Shown here: positions 43,889-52,235 of the stretch, one piece after another
Layout of the letters: each line of letters begins with the position of its first letter
How positions within the stretch are numbered: position 1 is the first letter of the stretch
DNA from: Oxalobacteraceae bacterium
GTDB taxonomy: Bacteria; Pseudomonadota; Gammaproteobacteria; Burkholderiales; Burkholderiaceae_D
Direction of reading: 5' to 3'
Assembly: GCA_947374865.1 (NCBI GenBank)
Contig: CANCDR010000003.1
Coordinates: 183,643 to 247,642 of the forward strand
Length of the DNA: 64,000 nt
Program-made: the position numbers and the translations under genes
Notes under the pieces: generated by a model
What the model was told of the DNA's origin: nothing
The model's database searches: none
Seen by the model: only the letters and a program-made list of their open reading frames with translations

Positions 43889-43931
43889 TGTTTCCGGCAA
43901 AAGTCATGATTCGTTCATTTTGCCGGAAACA
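43889..43931. repeat. 14-bp perfect inverted repeat between the POT and pentapeptide genes
   Basis: TGTTTCCGGCAAAA (43889-43902) and TTTTGCCGGAAACA (43918-43931) are exact reverse complements around a 15-nt loop. There is no T-run after the hairpin on either strand. It could be a terminator for the upstream gene, a regulator site or a solitary REP-like element. Confidence 0.75.
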
Positions 43932-44009
43932 CGGAGTGGGTGCAACAGCTAGTGCACCATGTAGAATGCCGGGATCGTGTCAAGAACCTGATCTCACATT
44001 TAAGCTGAT

Positions 44010-44723
44010 ATGACCAACATGCATCCCACCGCCGCATCGCCCAACAAGCACGAGATCAGCGAGCAAACCCTGTCGCGCGAGCAGCTTGAGGAACTTCTCT
44101 CACAGACGGATTCGCCACACGTCTTTAATCAGTGCGATTTTAGTGGTGCCGATCTGGCACGGCTGAATTTGCAGAGTTGCAGCTTTATTTCCTGTAGCTT
44201 TGAGCAGACCTCCTTCTACGCAGCCAATTTATCGCAGAGCCGTTTTCAGCGTTGCAGGGCAGGGCGGGCGGATTTTGAAGCAGCCGAAGTGGTCGATGCG
44301 CAGTTTCAGAGCTGCGACCTGAATAACACTACCTGGCGACGGGCCCGTCTGGCGTCGGCCGCATTTAAAGCGTGCAAACTGACGGGGGCGCATTTTGATG
44401 AGGTATCAACGCTCGGACTGACGTTCGAAGAGTGCCTGCTCGTGAGTGCTGATTTGCGCAATATGTCGTTTCGTAAAATGCGTTTGAAGCAGCTTGATTT
44501 TTCCGAGGCTGATCTGTCGGGATGTAATTTCCGCGAGACGGTGTTTGAAGGCGGCAGCCTGCGTAATGCGCATCTCAAATTGGCCCACTTCGATGGTGCC
44601 GATTTGCGCGAGGCCGACATCAGCGGCTTGAAACTGCTCGACGCCAGACTATTTCGCGGGGCGACGATTTCGCATAAGCAGGCCAGTGATTTGCTGGGCG
44701 AGTTGGGCTTACTGGTCGCCTGA
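44010..44723 (+). CDS. Pentapeptide-repeat protein
   Basis: 237 aa. From about residue 45 the chain follows the A(D/N)LxX pattern at five-residue spacing: FSGADLARLNLQSCSFISCSFEQTSFYAANLSQSRF and so on to LREADISGLKLLDARLFRGATIS, giving a right-handed quadrilateral beta-helix. Many cysteines occupy the repeat centre. No signal peptide; cytoplasmic. Some relatives bind DNA gyrase as DNA mimics (Qnr, MfpA), but this one lacks features to assign a partner. It is convergent with the histidine kinase gene. Confidence 0.88.
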   Translation: MTNMHPTAASPNKHEISEQTLSREQLEELLSQTDSPHVFNQCDFSGADLARLNLQSCSFISCSFEQTSFYAANLSQSRFQRCRAGRADFEAAEVVDAQFQSCDLNNTTWRRARLASAAFKACKLTGAHFDEVSTLGLTFEECLLVSADLRNMSFRKMRLKQLDFSEADLSGCNFRETVFEGGSLRNAHLKLAHFDGADLREADISGLKLLDARLFRGATISHKQASDLLGELGLLVA

Positions 44724-44757
44724 TCTTGGCCAACCCAGACAGTGCAGAAAATATCGT

Positions 44758-46671
44758 TCAAAGCCCATTGTTCACCGGCAACCAAACCTCGATTTGCAAA
44801 CCGCCTGTGGGCTGATTGCAAAAGCTGATTTTTCCCCGCAGTGTCCGAATCCGTTCGGTCATTTCCTTGAGGCCGGAGCGAAGCCGTGTGCGAAAATCGC
44901 CTTCGCCGATCCCCCGGCCATCGTCACGAATGCGTATCAGTAGCACATCGGTCTGTCGTTCAAGGCTGATGTGCACCCAACGCGCATTGGCGTGACGATA
45001 CACATTCGTCAGCGCTTCCTGCACGATACGAAATACAGCGGTGCTGAGCTGTTCGGTGAGGATCAGATCGACTTCCTGCGCGATCAATTCGCAGCCAATG
45101 CCATGCTGGGCGATGAAATCATTGCGCAGCGACTGCAGGGCAAAATACAAGCCTCCTTCGTCTAAGGCGCGCGGCCGCACTTCGGTGGCGATGCGCCGTA
45201 GGGCAGCAATGGCACTGGTGAGGATGGCATCCATATTATCGAGCTGGATGGTCGATGCTTCCGGCTTACCAGCCTGCTTTTGCAAAAGGGATAAATCAAT
45301 CCGTAGGGCGGCTAACAGCTGACCAAGATCGTCATGCAAATCGCGCGCGATGTTTTTACGCGTCGCTTCGTGTCCGCTCTGCAGAGTGGCCGAAAATTGG
45401 CGCAGCTGCTCGGTGGTGTGACGCAGTTCTTCCTGCTTTTTATGCCGTTCGGTGACGTCGCGCAAAATTAGTATGACGTAGCGGCGATCCTGTTCCACCA
45501 TGGCCGAAATGGATGCCTCGAGCGCGAAGGCCTCGCCATCGGCGCGCAGTCCGCTGCGCAGGCTGTCGGTCTGCTGAGGATCACGTCCACGTCTATTCAT
45601 TGGAAGATAGCGTTGCATTGTGCTGCCACACATCGCCGCCTGGGTGGTGCGAAACATCGCCGCTGCCGCCGGATTGGCCAGCACGATGCGGTCAAATTCA
45701 TCGACACTGATGATGGCATCACTGGCGTTACGAATCATGGCGCTGAGTCGCTGCTCCCTTTTTTGCAACACACTACTCATACGTTGCAGTGTGTGCGACG
45801 TGTCCGACAGGATCGCATATGGCGTTCGGAGGCCGCCATTGAGTAGCGCACGAAAAAAAAATATCAGCGTCAGTAATTGAAACAGCAGAGCGGGCAGCAG
45901 ATGGGCCGTGAGATCAGCCGAACGCAGATTGAAATAGGCTTCCGCAATGAGCAGCGCCAGCGTAGCGCAAAAGAGATCGATCCGATCCAGCGCGGGCCGC
46001 GGTCCGGGCGCTGCGCCAAAGGCAATCCGCAGCCATGCCACGAGGCAGGCGAGGATGGCGATTGCCAGAGTAAATAAACCGCTCACGCTGACCGCGCGTT
46101 CTGTCGTCAGGGAAAAGGTCGGATACGCACGAAAAAGAATGGTATTCAGCAATACCATGAATAGCAGAAAAAAGTACACGCTGCGCCATGCTGTACGGCG
46201 CGAACAACGTCGACCGGGCGGCATCAGCAACACCAGCACTGCCGTCGCGCTCATCAGTAATCGTGCCGGCTGCCAGATCGGCAGAATGGCATCGCTGTCG
46301 CGGGTGAGCGATGGCGGGAGCTGAGATGTGAGCTTAGAAGCCAGCTGATACAGCGTCACCATATCGACACTGGCCATCGTCAGACCGCACAGGCCGAGCA
46401 GCAGAGTCGCGCAATGACGGCTGCGATCGGAGATGTGCCAGGCCAGAATAAAGATCATCAGGCCAGCTACGCAGCGCACATGCAGTGCCAGTTCCTGCAG
46501 GGTGAGTAAGCGGTGGAGGTAGCCTGCCGGGCTTGCGTCCCAGCGAAACCAGCCGGCATAGTCTGCCTGCAGAAAATAGACGACATGTATGCCCAGGCCG
46601 ATGAACAAAAACGTCCGGCATGCCTGATAGATCCGGCGAAGCTCATCAACGGGGCGGTGCGGCAGGAACAT
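44758..46671 (-). CDS. Membrane PAS histidine kinase, NarX/DegS-type transmitter
   Basis: 637 aa. An N-terminal block of about eight membrane helices (residues ~15-275) resembles a MASE-type sensor. A PAS domain follows (MIRNASDAIISVDEFDRIVLANPAAAAMF), then HisKA_3 dimerisation with the phospho-acceptor in ARDLHDDLGQLLAALRIDL, and HATPase with VFRIVQEALTNVYRHANARW and RDDGRGIGEGD. No response regulator gene is adjacent in its operon. The NarL-type regulator at 52236 or an unlinked one could be its partner. Confidence 0.92.
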   Translation of the reverse strand: MFLPHRPVDELRRIYQACRTFLFIGLGIHVVYFLQADYAGWFRWDASPAGYLHRLLTLQELALHVRCVAGLMIFILAWHISDRSRHCATLLLGLCGLTMASVDMVTLYQLASKLTSQLPPSLTRDSDAILPIWQPARLLMSATAVLVLLMPPGRRCSRRTAWRSVYFFLLFMVLLNTILFRAYPTFSLTTERAVSVSGLFTLAIAILACLVAWLRIAFGAAPGPRPALDRIDLFCATLALLIAEAYFNLRSADLTAHLLPALLFQLLTLIFFFRALLNGGLRTPYAILSDTSHTLQRMSSVLQKREQRLSAMIRNASDAIISVDEFDRIVLANPAAAAMFRTTQAAMCGSTMQRYLPMNRRGRDPQQTDSLRSGLRADGEAFALEASISAMVEQDRRYVILILRDVTERHKKQEELRHTTEQLRQFSATLQSGHEATRKNIARDLHDDLGQLLAALRIDLSLLQKQAGKPEASTIQLDNMDAILTSAIAALRRIATEVRPRALDEGGLYFALQSLRNDFIAQHGIGCELIAQEVDLILTEQLSTAVFRIVQEALTNVYRHANARWVHISLERQTDVLLIRIRDDGRGIGEGDFRTRLRSGLKEMTERIRTLRGKISFCNQPTGGLQIEVWLPVNNGL

Positions 46672-46879
46672 CCGGATCTTCGATTGGCAGGACGGGGAAG
46701 CGAGGAGTCTACAATAGAAAAATATGAAAATAATAAGTTTTCGCGGGTCTTTTTTTGCCTCTGACGAGGTGTCGCGGAATGCCTACGTAGCGCGCTAATT
46801 CGGCAGATATTCGGCATAAGTCGACAAAAAAAGATTGACCTTTCTTTGGCGAATGAAGCGCGACGAAGCCGGGACTCTT

Positions 46880-47632
46880 TTACATCTGTTTGAACAAATG
46901 CAGATAGCTGCGGCTGACTTCGAGTTTTTCCGTCAGTCCCTTGATCAGTACCTGATGACGCCCGCGCAAATCACGCGCCACCCCATTGATGGCGCGTACA
47001 TTGACCAGCGTTGCCCGATGTATTTGCCAAAACAAATCCGGATCCAGTTCGGCGCTTAAATCACGCACGGATTTGCGGATCAGCGCCTCGTAGCTCGCCG
47101 TCTGGACGCGGGTGTATTTGTCATCCGCATGAAAAAACAGCACATCCTCAACTGGAATGAGCCGCAGTTCCTGGCCGATCGAGGCTTGTATCCACTGCAG
47201 ATACGTTTTGCTCGGCGCTGGCACTGTAGATTTAGCCAGCTCGGCCAACAGTAAACGCAGGTCCGGCCCCGTGGTGTTGAGTCGCGACTTAAGCCGCTCG
47301 ACGGTCAGCTTGAGCCGTTCGGTATCCGCCGGCTTGAGGACGTAATCAATGGCACCGCGCTCAAAGGCCTCGACCGCGTACTGGTCGAAGGCGGTAATGA
47401 ACACGATGTGACTTTGCGCGCCGATGATGGCGGCTGCCTCCAGTCCGCTTTTGCCAGGCATACGGATATCGAGAAAGCTAAAGTCGGGCCGCAAGGCCTC
47501 GACCATGGCGATCGCCGATTCGCCATTTTTAGCCTCGCCGATGATGTCGAGCTCAGGCCAGACCTGCTGCAGGCGTAACTTGAGCTGCTCGCGCATTAGT
47601 CTTTCATCATCGGCAATGATTGCAGTTGGCAT
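46880..47632 (-). CDS. LytTR-family response regulator
   Basis: 250 aa. Receiver domain with acidic pocket and phospho-acceptor in FSFLDIRMPGKSG, then LKPADTERLKLTVERLKSRL as linker, and a LytTR DNA-binding domain at the C-terminus (EDVLFFHADDKYTRVQTASYEALIRKSVRDLSAEL, FWQIHRATLVNVRAI). AlgR/LytR-like regulators bind promoter direct repeats. The cognate kinase gene ends 13 bp upstream. Confidence 0.94.
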   Translation of the reverse strand: MPTAIIADDERLMREQLKLRLQQVWPELDIIGEAKNGESAIAMVEALRPDFSFLDIRMPGKSGLEAAAIIGAQSHIVFITAFDQYAVEAFERGAIDYVLKPADTERLKLTVERLKSRLNTTGPDLRLLLAELAKSTVPAPSKTYLQWIQASIGQELRLIPVEDVLFFHADDKYTRVQTASYEALIRKSVRDLSAELDPDLFWQIHRATLVNVRAINGVARDLRGRHQVLIKGLTEKLEVSRSYLHLFKQM

Positions 47633-47645
47633 GTCTACGCTTCGC

Positions 47646-49001
47646 TCATGTCATTGGGGAAGCCACATGATAAGGCACTTCAATCGTCGCCTCGACCCCG
47701 GAAGGACTGTGGGGCGCCATCATCAGCTGACTTTTACCGGGATGCAGAAGTTGTAAGCGATCACGAATACTGCGCAATCCCAGGCCAGTACCATCACTCG
47801 GCAGGGCGCCAAAGCCGAGCCCATCATCGATCACCTTCACACGTAATTGGCCATTCACGACCTCCGCCTGAACTTGTAGCGTGCCGCCTTCTGGCTTGCC
47901 CTCTAAGCCATGCTGAATCGCATTTTCAACCAGTGACTGCAGCATCATGGGTGGGAAGGCAGCACTGCGCAGACCTTCGGGGATATGAAATTCAAACTGC
48001 AAACGCTCTTCCATGCGCATTTTTTGTAGGGTCAGATAGGCGCCCACCATGTCAGCTTCACGCCCAAGATGGGTCTGCATGCTGTTCTCGCGCATTTGGG
48101 GCAATACGGCGCGCAGATACTGGATCAGCTGACGTTGCATGGCGGCGGCGCGCGGCGGATCGGTCTCAATCAGGTGTTCAACGCTGGCTAAGGTATTAAA
48201 CAAAAAATGCGGTTCTACCTGTGCCTGCATGAGGTGCAGCTTGGCTTCGCTGACTTGACGTTGCAGGGCTTCCCGCTCAGCGTTCTTATTGGCTTCGCTG
48301 GCCAGGTGTTCGGCGCGCTTCTTGCCGCCCATGAGCGCCTTGATGGCAAACAGGCCGACTAACAACAGCATGACAAAATTCATGAACCACGCTGAGGATT
48401 TGCGCCGGTAGTCATCCATTTTTTGTTCAGTTGCTTGCTCAGTGGCCTGATCGAGTGCTTTATCAACGGCTTCCTCAACAGCTGCATCAACTGCTGCACC
48501 AATGGCATCGTTGACAGCCTTGCCTGCTGCCGGCGGCAGCGCAAGTACGCTGGCACTCTCTGCAGAGGGGGTATTGGCGGCTGCATTTGTTGCTGCATTT
48601 GTTGCTGCATTTTTTGCTGCACTTGTCGCCGAATTTGTTGCCGAATTTGTTGCCGAATTCACCGCAGCGTCGGCCGAATCAGGCACGACCGGCGGTGCAT
48701 TCTTTTTGCGAATCGAGATGCCATTATCGTCAATGCGCACATCATAATTGCCCTCATGGACCGCCTTGGACTGTACGTGAATGACTTTTTCCTTATGCCG
48801 AACCGAGACAGTACTGGCCGGGTGCGGGAACAGGGTGTCTTCCAAAATACTTCCAGCAATCAGCGCTAGCAAGGCGAATAAAATAAATTTCCACCACGAT
48901 AGCTGTGTCACCCACGTAGCGGTTTTATCAAAGGCCTGGCGCACAACATCCAGCGTTGTCCGGAGGATGGGGCGGGCACGCTGTAAAAAGGGAGAGTCCA
49001 T
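47646..49001 (-). CDS. LytS/AlgZ-like sensor histidine kinase with low-complexity periplasmic domain
   Basis: 451 aa. TM1 at about 36-58 (FILFALLALIAGSILEDTLF) and TM2 near 206-225 (FVMLLLVGLFAIKALMGG) bracket a periplasmic segment of some 150 residues. That segment contains a run of Ala/Asn/Ser/Thr repeats (NSATNSATNSATSAAKNAATNA) and an Ala/Glu/Gln amphipathic stretch (DKALDQATEQATEQ). The kinase part has QVEPHFLFNTLASVEHLI (phospho-His), VENAIQHGLEGKPEGG and DDGLGFG...GTGLGLRSIRDRL. It pairs with the LytTR regulator 13 bp downstream. The repeats are coded by 12-bp DNA units and may vary in number. Confidence 0.92.
   Translation of the reverse strand: MDSPFLQRARPILRTTLDVVRQAFDKTATWVTQLSWWKFILFALLALIAGSILEDTLFPHPASTVSVRHKEKVIHVQSKAVHEGNYDVRIDDNGISIRKKNAPPVVPDSADAAVNSATNSATNSATSAAKNAATNAATNAAANTPSAESASVLALPPAAGKAVNDAIGAAVDAAVEEAVDKALDQATEQATEQKMDDYRRKSSAWFMNFVMLLLVGLFAIKALMGGKKRAEHLASEANKNAEREALQRQVSEAKLHLMQAQVEPHFLFNTLASVEHLIETDPPRAAAMQRQLIQYLRAVLPQMRENSMQTHLGREADMVGAYLTLQKMRMEERLQFEFHIPEGLRSAAFPPMMLQSLVENAIQHGLEGKPEGGTLQVQAEVVNGQLRVKVIDDGLGFGALPSDGTGLGLRSIRDRLQLLHPGKSQLMMAPHSPSGVEATIEVPYHVASPMT
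48581..48664. repeat. 12-bp tandem repeat inside the LytS-like kinase gene
   Basis: About seven consecutive units of the type GCATTTGTTGCT / GAATTTGTTGCC run through this stretch in frame. They encode the Ala-Ala-x-Asn / Ser-Ala-Thr-Asn repeats of the periplasmic segment, so unit loss or gain keeps the frame. Confidence 0.85.
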
Positions 49002-49387
49002 GAGTCGAGCCTTTCAATGTGAGGAGGATTCCAGTTTGGATACTCGCATCCTGAACAAAGTCACCTCTATCCGCCACACGAATGCGACGAACTGCAGAAA
49101 CAAAGGTCTGAACGGCAATATAGTCAGACTAAAAGCCTGCGCAGGGCGATTTGGGGCCAGTTGGCTGCTGTTGCGCAAGACATGTGGCTTTCCCTTGCCG
49201 GTATTGCATTTGTTCTGCGCTGGCGCAAGACCAGCCACCCCCTAGACATACTAGACTGTACGGGTTCAGATGTCCGCTATCTGCGGCAGGCATCCTCATT
49301 AAGTCTCGGCTTAATTTGGCAGGTGCTCATTGTAACTTTATTGAGCGGCTGCAATGAGCAGCTTCAATCATTCAATAGGAAAACGGC
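49002..49387. other. Divergent intergenic region, kinase / acetoacetyl-CoA reductase
   Basis: 386 bp without a supported gene. It must hold promoters for both divergent units. A short direct repeat CTAGAC occurs twice at 49242-49256. No riboswitch or small RNA is recognisable by eye. Confidence 0.45.
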
Positions 49388-50134
49388 ATGGAAAGTCAAC
49401 AGGTCGCCTTGGTGACAGGCGGTATGGGTGGTCTGGGGGAGGCAATCTGCCATGCCCTGTATGCGCGCAATTTTCGTGTGCTGACGACGTATTCGCCAAT
49501 GAACCAGCATGCGAATGTCTGGTTGAGGTTACAAAAAGAGGCCGGCAAAGATTTTTCTGCCTATCGTATCGATGTGTCGGATTTTTCCTCTTGCGAAGCC
49601 GGGGTGCGCAAGATGATCAGTGACGTCGGTCGTATCGACGTGCTGGTCAATAATGCCGGCATCACGCGTGACGTCACCGTCAAGCGCATGCAAGTCGAAG
49701 ACTGGCAGACCGTCATCAAGACCAATCTGGACAGCGTATTCAACATGACCCGTCAGGTCTTGTCGGGCATGTTGGAATGTGGCTGGGGACGGATCATCAA
49801 TATTTCATCGGTCAATGGTCAGAAGGGGGCTTTCGGGCAGGCTAATTATGCCGCCGCCAAAGCGGGCGTGCATGGTTTTACCAAGGCACTGGCAATGGAA
49901 GTCGCCAGTAAAGGCATCACCGTCAACACCATCTCGCCCGGATATCTGCGCACCAAGATGGCCTTGCAGGTAGCGCAGGACATCATGGAAAAGCAAATTC
50001 TGCCCAGCATTCCGCTCGGTCGTCTGGGGGAGCCAGCTGAGGTGGCCGAGCTGGTCGCCTATCTGACGACGCCTTCTGCCGGTTTTATTACCGGCGCGAA
50101 CCTTGCCATTAACGGTGGCCAGCATATGTATTGA
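49388..50134 (+). CDS. phaB: Acetoacetyl-CoA reductase (PHB synthesis)
   Basis: 248-residue short-chain dehydrogenase. NADPH site TGGMGGLG (10-17), NNAG at 88-91, catalytic S140, Y154 and K158 (QANYAAAKAG) with N114. The ISPGYLRTKMALQV segment and length match PhaB, which reduces acetoacetyl-CoA to (R)-3-hydroxybutyryl-CoA. AGGAAAA precedes the ATG. The phasin gene follows 128 bp downstream, supporting a role in polyhydroxybutyrate; polymerase PhaC is not in this window. Confidence 0.94.
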   Translation: MESQQVALVTGGMGGLGEAICHALYARNFRVLTTYSPMNQHANVWLRLQKEAGKDFSAYRIDVSDFSSCEAGVRKMISDVGRIDVLVNNAGITRDVTVKRMQVEDWQTVIKTNLDSVFNMTRQVLSGMLECGWGRIINISSVNGQKGAFGQANYAAAKAGVHGFTKALAMEVASKGITVNTISPGYLRTKMALQVAQDIMEKQILPSIPLGRLGEPAEVAELVAYLTTPSAGFITGANLAINGGQHMY

Positions 50135-50262
50135 AGTCGCACTATTCATGGTGCAGTTTGATCTGTCACAAAACCTGCGAAGTGCCAGGTGCCAGACTGG
50201 CTTTTGTCAGGTCGGATGCGTATTTTTGATTTTTACACATTTTTTTTGAACCCAGGAGAGTA

Positions 50263-51045
50263 ATGATGCCCAGCGTATTAAATCCCATCACTGATATTTA
50301 TCACACCCAACTTGAAGCATCGCGTCGTCTCGCTGATGTGCTGTTTTCCGGCTCTGAGCGCATCGATCATGTGGTGATTGAAGCGACTCATCATGCCTTC
50401 ACCGATCAGGTAAAAATTGCCCATGCCGCTATGTCCATGCGCGACCCGAAGGAGCTGGCCAATATGCAGTCTTCGCTGATCGTGCACCGGCCAGACAGCG
50501 CGGTGAATTTACAAAAAGAAGTAGTTCGGATGTTCGCCGAAATCCAAAATGAGGTGGGTAAATCCTTCAAAGAGACCATCGAAAAATTAAACAGCAGTTT
50601 CACCCGCGGGTCCACGGCCTCCGCCAAGAACGGTGCTGAAAAAGCTGGTGATACTATTTTTAACCCGCTCACAGGCATGTTTGCCATGTGGGATTCGGTG
50701 TTCCGCGAAATGGCAGCGCTGGCGACCAAAAATATCAATACCGCGCGGTCGAGCTATGAACATCTGGCAGAGGAAGTGTCTCAGGCGACGATGAGCGTGG
50801 CCGAGCAAAGTGCACAAGCTGTTTCGCAGGCTGGTCACAATGTGTCGATTCAATCCGGCGAATTGGCGCACGAAACAAAATCGGAATCCCGTGTGCGTGA
50901 AAGTACCACTGGCGGTAATGGTAGTGCCGCATCCAAGGCCGGCGCCCATGCTGCAGAGTCTAGCGTGGTAGAGACGGTAGAGGTAAACGAGGCTGCCGAA
51001 GAACGTCGGCCAACCTCAGGTGCATCAGGCAGCCGTCGTAAGTAG
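50263..51045 (+). CDS. Phasin (PHB granule-associated protein)
   Basis: 260 aa. The phasin_2-type helix bundle spans roughly 10-180 (ADVLFSGSERIDHVVIEATHHAFTDQVKIAHAAM, FAEIQNEVGKSF). The C-terminal ~80 residues are a low-complexity Ser/Ala/Glu-rich tail ending SGSRRK. Phasins coat PHB granules and control their size. An ATG at 50266 is an equally possible start. The gene end lies in a 12-bp triplication and is followed by a strong hairpin. Confidence 0.9.
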   Translation: MMPSVLNPITDIYHTQLEASRRLADVLFSGSERIDHVVIEATHHAFTDQVKIAHAAMSMRDPKELANMQSSLIVHRPDSAVNLQKEVVRMFAEIQNEVGKSFKETIEKLNSSFTRGSTASAKNGAEKAGDTIFNPLTGMFAMWDSVFREMAALATKNINTARSSYEHLAEEVSQATMSVAEQSAQAVSQAGHNVSIQSGELAHETKSESRVRESTTGGNGSAASKAGAHAAESSVVETVEVNEAAEERRPTSGASGSRRK

Positions 51046-51070
51046 GGTCGGAAGTAAGGTCGTAAGTAAG
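51035..51070. repeat. Three 12-bp tandem units at the phasin stop codon
   Basis: GTCGTAAGTAGG, GTCGGAAGTAAG and GTCGTAAGTAAG are adjacent. Because each unit is in frame and contains a stop, the gene ends R-K-stop and then twice more G-R-K-stop. Confidence 0.85.
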
Positions 51071-51085
51071 TGATGCAAATCGATT

Positions 51086-51123
51086 CAGACAATCTCTCCC
51101 AGAGCGACGGGAGAGATTGTCTG
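51086..51123. terminator. 15-bp perfect hairpin between convergent phasin and FNR-like genes
   Basis: CAGACAATCTCTCCC (51086-51100) pairs with GGGAGAGATTGTCTG (51109-51123) across an 8-nt loop. It lies 40 bp after the phasin stop and 9 bp after the FNR-like stop. A long T-run is missing, but position and stability suggest a bidirectional terminator. Confidence 0.8.
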
Positions 51124-51131
51124 CATGCAGT

Positions 51132-52040
51132 TCAGGCAGTACCGAGTTGGCTCCAGTTCGTCGAGATCACCTGCGCATTCTGGCGTGCCTTTTTGGCTGC
51201 CACCTGCTTAGCGCGTGAACTGGAAGGGGGTAGGCGACGGAGGGTTTTTAAGGCATCGGCATCCTTGATGCCAATCGAACGTTGATCGACCGTGATCAGA
51301 CCGATCTCATTGAAGGCCGACAGTGTGCGGCTGACTGTTTCCAGGGTCAGCCCGAGATAACTGCCGATTTCATGGCGCGTCATGCGCAGGTTGAACAGTT
51401 TGCTGGAATAGCCCATGTCGGCAAAGCGTTCGGCCAGCGACACCAAAAAACGCGCGACACGGGCTTCTGCAGAGAGCGCACCGAGCATGCTGACCATGGC
51501 TTGTTCGCGCACTAGTTCACGGCTCATCACACTGTACATGGCATGTTCGAGCTCCGCATGCGAACGGCCCAGCGCGGTAAATTTTTTAAAGGGCAGCAAA
51601 ATCAGATCACAGTTAGACAAGGCCACCGCTTCCGACGCATAGCGTTTGGTATGAATGCCGTCGACACCAAACAGATCGCCTTTCATGGGAAAACTCAAGA
51701 CTTGTTCGTTGCCGAACTCATCGATGAGGACTGTTTTCAAAAAACCGGAATGCACAATATAAAGCGTATCGAAGGACTGGCCGATGGTGTAGATGCGCTG
51801 GCCAGTCTTGAACTGGACATGCTGAAAAAGCAGTTCTTCTTCGGCCACCGAGGGGGTGGTAGGAATGCGCAAGGCTTCACATAATTCCTTCAGATTTGAC
51901 CATAATTTTCCTTGTCGCTGCCAGCCTGCATCCATGGAATTGGGATGAACGTTGGGATGAGAGTTTGCGTGGCCATTCGTGTGCAGGATGGACGCTTGAA
52001 ATTCAGGACGATGTTCCGACGGGTTCGTAGACAGCATTGT
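51132..52040 (-). CDS. Crp/FNR-family regulator lacking the Fe-S cysteines
   Basis: 302 aa from the ATG at 52040, which has GGAG 6 bp upstream; an in-frame start at 52133 lacks one. The cNMP-type beta-roll (KTGQRIYTIGQSFDTLYIVHSGFLKTVLIDEFGNEQVLSFPMKGDLFGVDGI) and the FNR-like helix-turn-helix (TRHEIGSYLGLTLETVSRTLSAFNEIGLI) are clear. Classical FNR has three N-terminal cysteines plus one in the HxC-type loop; here only one N-terminal Cys (KELCEAL) remains and the loop reads RYASEAV. It therefore should not sense oxygen through a [4Fe-4S] cluster. Its neighbour is a NarL-type two-component pair. Confidence 0.9.
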   Translation of the reverse strand, partial: TMLSTNPSEHRPEFQASILHTNGHANSHPNVHPNSMDAGWQRQGKLWSNLKELCEALRIPTTPSVAEEELLFQHVQFKTGQRIYTIGQSFDTLYIVHSGFLKTVLIDEFGNEQVLSFPMKGDLFGVDGIHTKRYASEAVALSNCDLILLPFKKFTALGRSHAELEHAMYSVMSRELVREQAMVSMLGALSAEARVARFLVSLAERFADMGYSSKLFNLRMTRHEIGSYLGLTLETVSRTLSAFNEIGLITVDQRSIGIKDADALKTLRRLPPSSSRAKQVAAKKARQNAQVISTNWSQLGTA

Positions 52041-52235
52041 TATCTCCAGGTGCGATGGTTCAAAAAGCGGTGCATTGCTGTGGCAGGCGCGCCGTATCGA
52101 GAGTGGCGCTGTCGCTGCTTGCATTAATATCAAGTCACAAGTATGGCAATCTTGCTAAATGATTACTATCAGAGGGGGCTGATTCGGAGGGTAGGGCGCA
52201 GGCGGGCAGGGTTCGGAAAATCCCTACAAGGCCGG

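Noticed and set aside
44010..44723. Pentapeptide protein as a quinolone-resistance (Qnr-type) gyrase protector
   Set aside because: Pentapeptide repeats alone do not show this; loop features of Qnr proteins are not recognisable and the context gives no support.
48581..48664. Regularly spaced repeats resembling a CRISPR-like array
   Set aside because: Units are only 12 bp with no spacers, are in frame inside a kinase gene and encode an Ala/Asn-rich linker.
49014..49245. Short open frames in the gap before phaB
   Set aside because: No ribosome site, no family resemblance, and overlapping frames on both strands; more likely promoter DNA.
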